This document shows positions 62,188-64,000 of a stretch of DNA of 64,000 nt, piece by piece. A program made the position numbers and the translations under genes. Origin of the DNA: Zantedeschia hybrid cultivar. Lineage: Eukaryota; Streptophyta; Magnoliopsida; Alismatales; Araceae. Every line of letters begins with the position of its first letter. Position 1 is the stretch's first letter. Below the pieces are notes generated by a model. That model made no database searches. It saw nothing but the letters and a program-made list of their open reading frames with translations, and was not told the origin of the DNA. The stretch is from assembly GCA_030544215.1 (NCBI GenBank), contig JARZZO010000005.1, forward strand, positions 77,929,524 through 77,993,523, written 5' to 3'.

Positions 62188-62196
62188 TATTTAAAA

Positions 62197-62600
62197 TATC
62201 CATCAAAGGTTCATCAAACCTCTCTGAAAAGCCCAGCCCATCTGGAAAGATTTTTAAGGAGTCCTTAATTGAAAGATTGTGAGGGTTTTAAAAGAAATAT
62301 AAACAATGCAGGAACTTACAAAAGTATTAGAAGATTATAAGAACTAAAAAGTAAAAATCCGTGCACTTTAGGTTGCGGACAAATGTGCAGCTTGGAGGGA
62401 CATACTTTGAATTTGTATTATAAATCTATGAGATGTACAAAGAAATGACCACCAAGAATGGAAATTAGATTCAGTGTGGATCAAAAGTAAATTCGTGGTC
62501 AATACAATAGTAATCTTAAAAGACTATCTTTTAGGTGATCTATAACTTAATAATTGTTTATAGTCAAATTCTTATTGTATCATATATGACATCTAAACTC

Positions 62601-62636
<36 letters not shown>

Positions 62637-63382
62637 CATGGAAGAAGATAGATAAGCAAAGAGAGATATAAAGTCCTTAGATGGCACGCAAAGTACGTGT
62701 GTGAGAAAGAGAGAGTCATGGATGCAATTGTGCGTGTCATAGAAACAATCATGGAAGAAGAGAGGTAGGTGGTAGATGAAGAGAGATAGGGAGACCTTGG
62801 ATGGCATGAAGAGTGCGTGTGTTGTGCGGTTTGCCCCGATCCAGGTGATTTGACCGCATGTATTGTTTTTGACTATTTTTTTATATTTAAAAATAAATAA
62901 AAATTATCATAAAATTTTAAATATTTAATTAATCTTCTTAGAATTATTTCCAACCCTTGAATCTTTATTTTCATTGTCGTATTGTGTCCGATTATAAAAC
63001 TCGATCTTAGTCATCCATCAGATACTTTTGAATTCGATTTATTAAAATATCATGAAAAAATATCAAAAATATAAGAATTAGTCAGATTGCCTTTCGGGTT
63101 GTTTTCATCCTTTGGAGTTTTAGTATACATCATCAATTTACTTGCATCCAATTGTACGGCTACAATTAATTTGGATAAGACCGTATAATAAAAATTAAGC
63201 TCTAGAGAATGAAAATAATAATGAGATATAATTAAATATTTAAAATTTTATGATAATTTTTACCTTTTTTCTAACATGAGGATGTGGTTGAAATGTACTG
63301 TAAAGTTTATCCACACAAATGCAAGAACCGCACCACAGCACTTCCCCGGTTCCCCCTCCCCCCCCTCCTCTCTCTCTCATAT
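62197..63382. other. Intergenic, no gene; (GA)n at 62605-62633
   Basis: A 29-nt GA run and surrounding GAGA-rich sequence (62600-62820). Remaining DNA is AT-rich and unassigned. Confidence 0.5.
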
Positions 63383-63396
63383 TTATATATATATAT

Positions 63397-63795
63397 GCGA
63401 CGGGGGTAGTTAGTGTGACCCCGTTGCATTGTAACATAACATAGTGCCGCACGTGGCAGAACGCCTGAGCGCTCTACACAGAGCACGTGAAGGTTCTGCC
63501 TACACAGAACTATTCTGCGTGGGCAAAACCTTTGTCATCTGATCATCAGATTGCTTGCACAGAACTGCTCTACGTGGGCAAAACATTTGCCATCCGATCA
63601 TCATATCGGACGGCCACCTTTTTATTTTATTTTTTCCTCTCCCTTTCTCCCTTCCTCACACCTAACCCCTTCGTGAATTACGGGCTGAAGGCACCGCAAC
63701 AAAAAAAATTTCAAAAAAACTTGGTAGACCATTACTTTGAGATCCAATGGCTAAAAGTTTTCATGCGACGGAGCCACACTAACTGCCTCTGTCGC
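63397..63795. mobile_element. MITE inserted in a (TA)n tract, hairpin termini
   Basis: The left end GCGACGGGGGTAGTTAGTGT and the inverted right end GCGACAGAGGCAGTTAGTGT match closely over about 40 bp, and each end can fold on itself (GCGACGGGG...CCCCGTTGC). Both sides are (TA)n. A 55-bp unit starting CACAGAAC is repeated at 63503 and 63558. The (TA)n flanks recall the microsatellite-targeting Micron elements of rice. Confidence 0.7.
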
Positions 63796-63817
63796 AATAT
63801 ATATATATATATATATG

Positions 63818-64000
63818 TATAGGCTTCTGTTTATAATTTATCCAAGTACCTGCCGCATCAAAGGGTTTTGTACTAGATGCTATGTTTAAAGAGGCCTCTA
63901 CATATGAAGCAACATCATGAGGTTTTCCACACGAATAGATGATTTTTTAGAGGATTCACATGTGAAAAGCCCTACAAGATAATCAAATTGTAGACTCCCA
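63818..64000. other. Right edge, nothing recognised
   Basis: Short AT-rich stretch with no feature I can support. Confidence 0.4.

Noticed and set aside
63487..63822. 111-codon frame near the right end
   Set aside because: It lies inside the (TA)n-flanked MITE and translates its 55-bp tandem repeat.

Overview
The window is nuclear DNA from a flowering plant. It carries spliced genes with canonical GT-AG introns, plant-type gene families, and a dense background of MITEs, LTR-retrotransposon pieces and an RTE-clade LINE. The first exons are GC-rich while the later exons are AT-richer. That gradient is common in monocots, but I cannot name a species.

Three protein genes can be supported. Two are tandem, same-orientation (minus strand) copies of mitochondrial pyruvate dehydrogenase kinase. 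Copy 1 occupies 1-1822 and runs off the left edge. Copy 2 occupies 18737-22396, is complete, and has 6 exons encoding 368 aa. The third is a plus-strand novel plant SNARE (NPSN, Qb-SNARE) at 36314-53927, with 10 exons encoding 271 aa and a 9.76 kb fourth intron. Every exon joins in frame at the stated sites. The kinases act on the mitochondrial pyruvate dehydrogenase complex and the SNARE acts in membrane fusion, so the two loci look like neighbours rather than a functional unit.

Layout. 1-2140: PDK copy 1 and its promoter. 2143-18736: no intact gene, but MITEs, a GC-rich island with a broken ORF (5904-6479), a Ty3/gypsy 5' fragment (7337-8185), a solo LTR with perfect 5-bp target-site duplication (11429-11818), and diverged copies of one unidentified low-copy segment (about 8400-10110, 10690-14640, 25430-25985, 30740-31020). 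18737-22842: PDK copy 2 with a tandemly duplicated promoter block. 22843-36000: repeats, three evenly spaced G-boxes, LTR-like sequence and a tRNA-derived SINE. 36000-54000: the SNARE gene, whose introns hold a hAT-type MITE, a CCGGTAC-rich foldback element, LTR pieces, a GC-rich minisatellite and a LINE. 54000-64000: no gene, but a 119-bp CT tract and hAT-like, Mutator-like and (TA)n-flanked MITEs.

I saw no CRISPR array, operon, intact transposase gene, rRNA gene or functional tRNA gene. The best candidates for undescribed material are non-autonomous transposon families whose boundaries can be read from exact target-site duplications, and the gene-less promoter-like islands.
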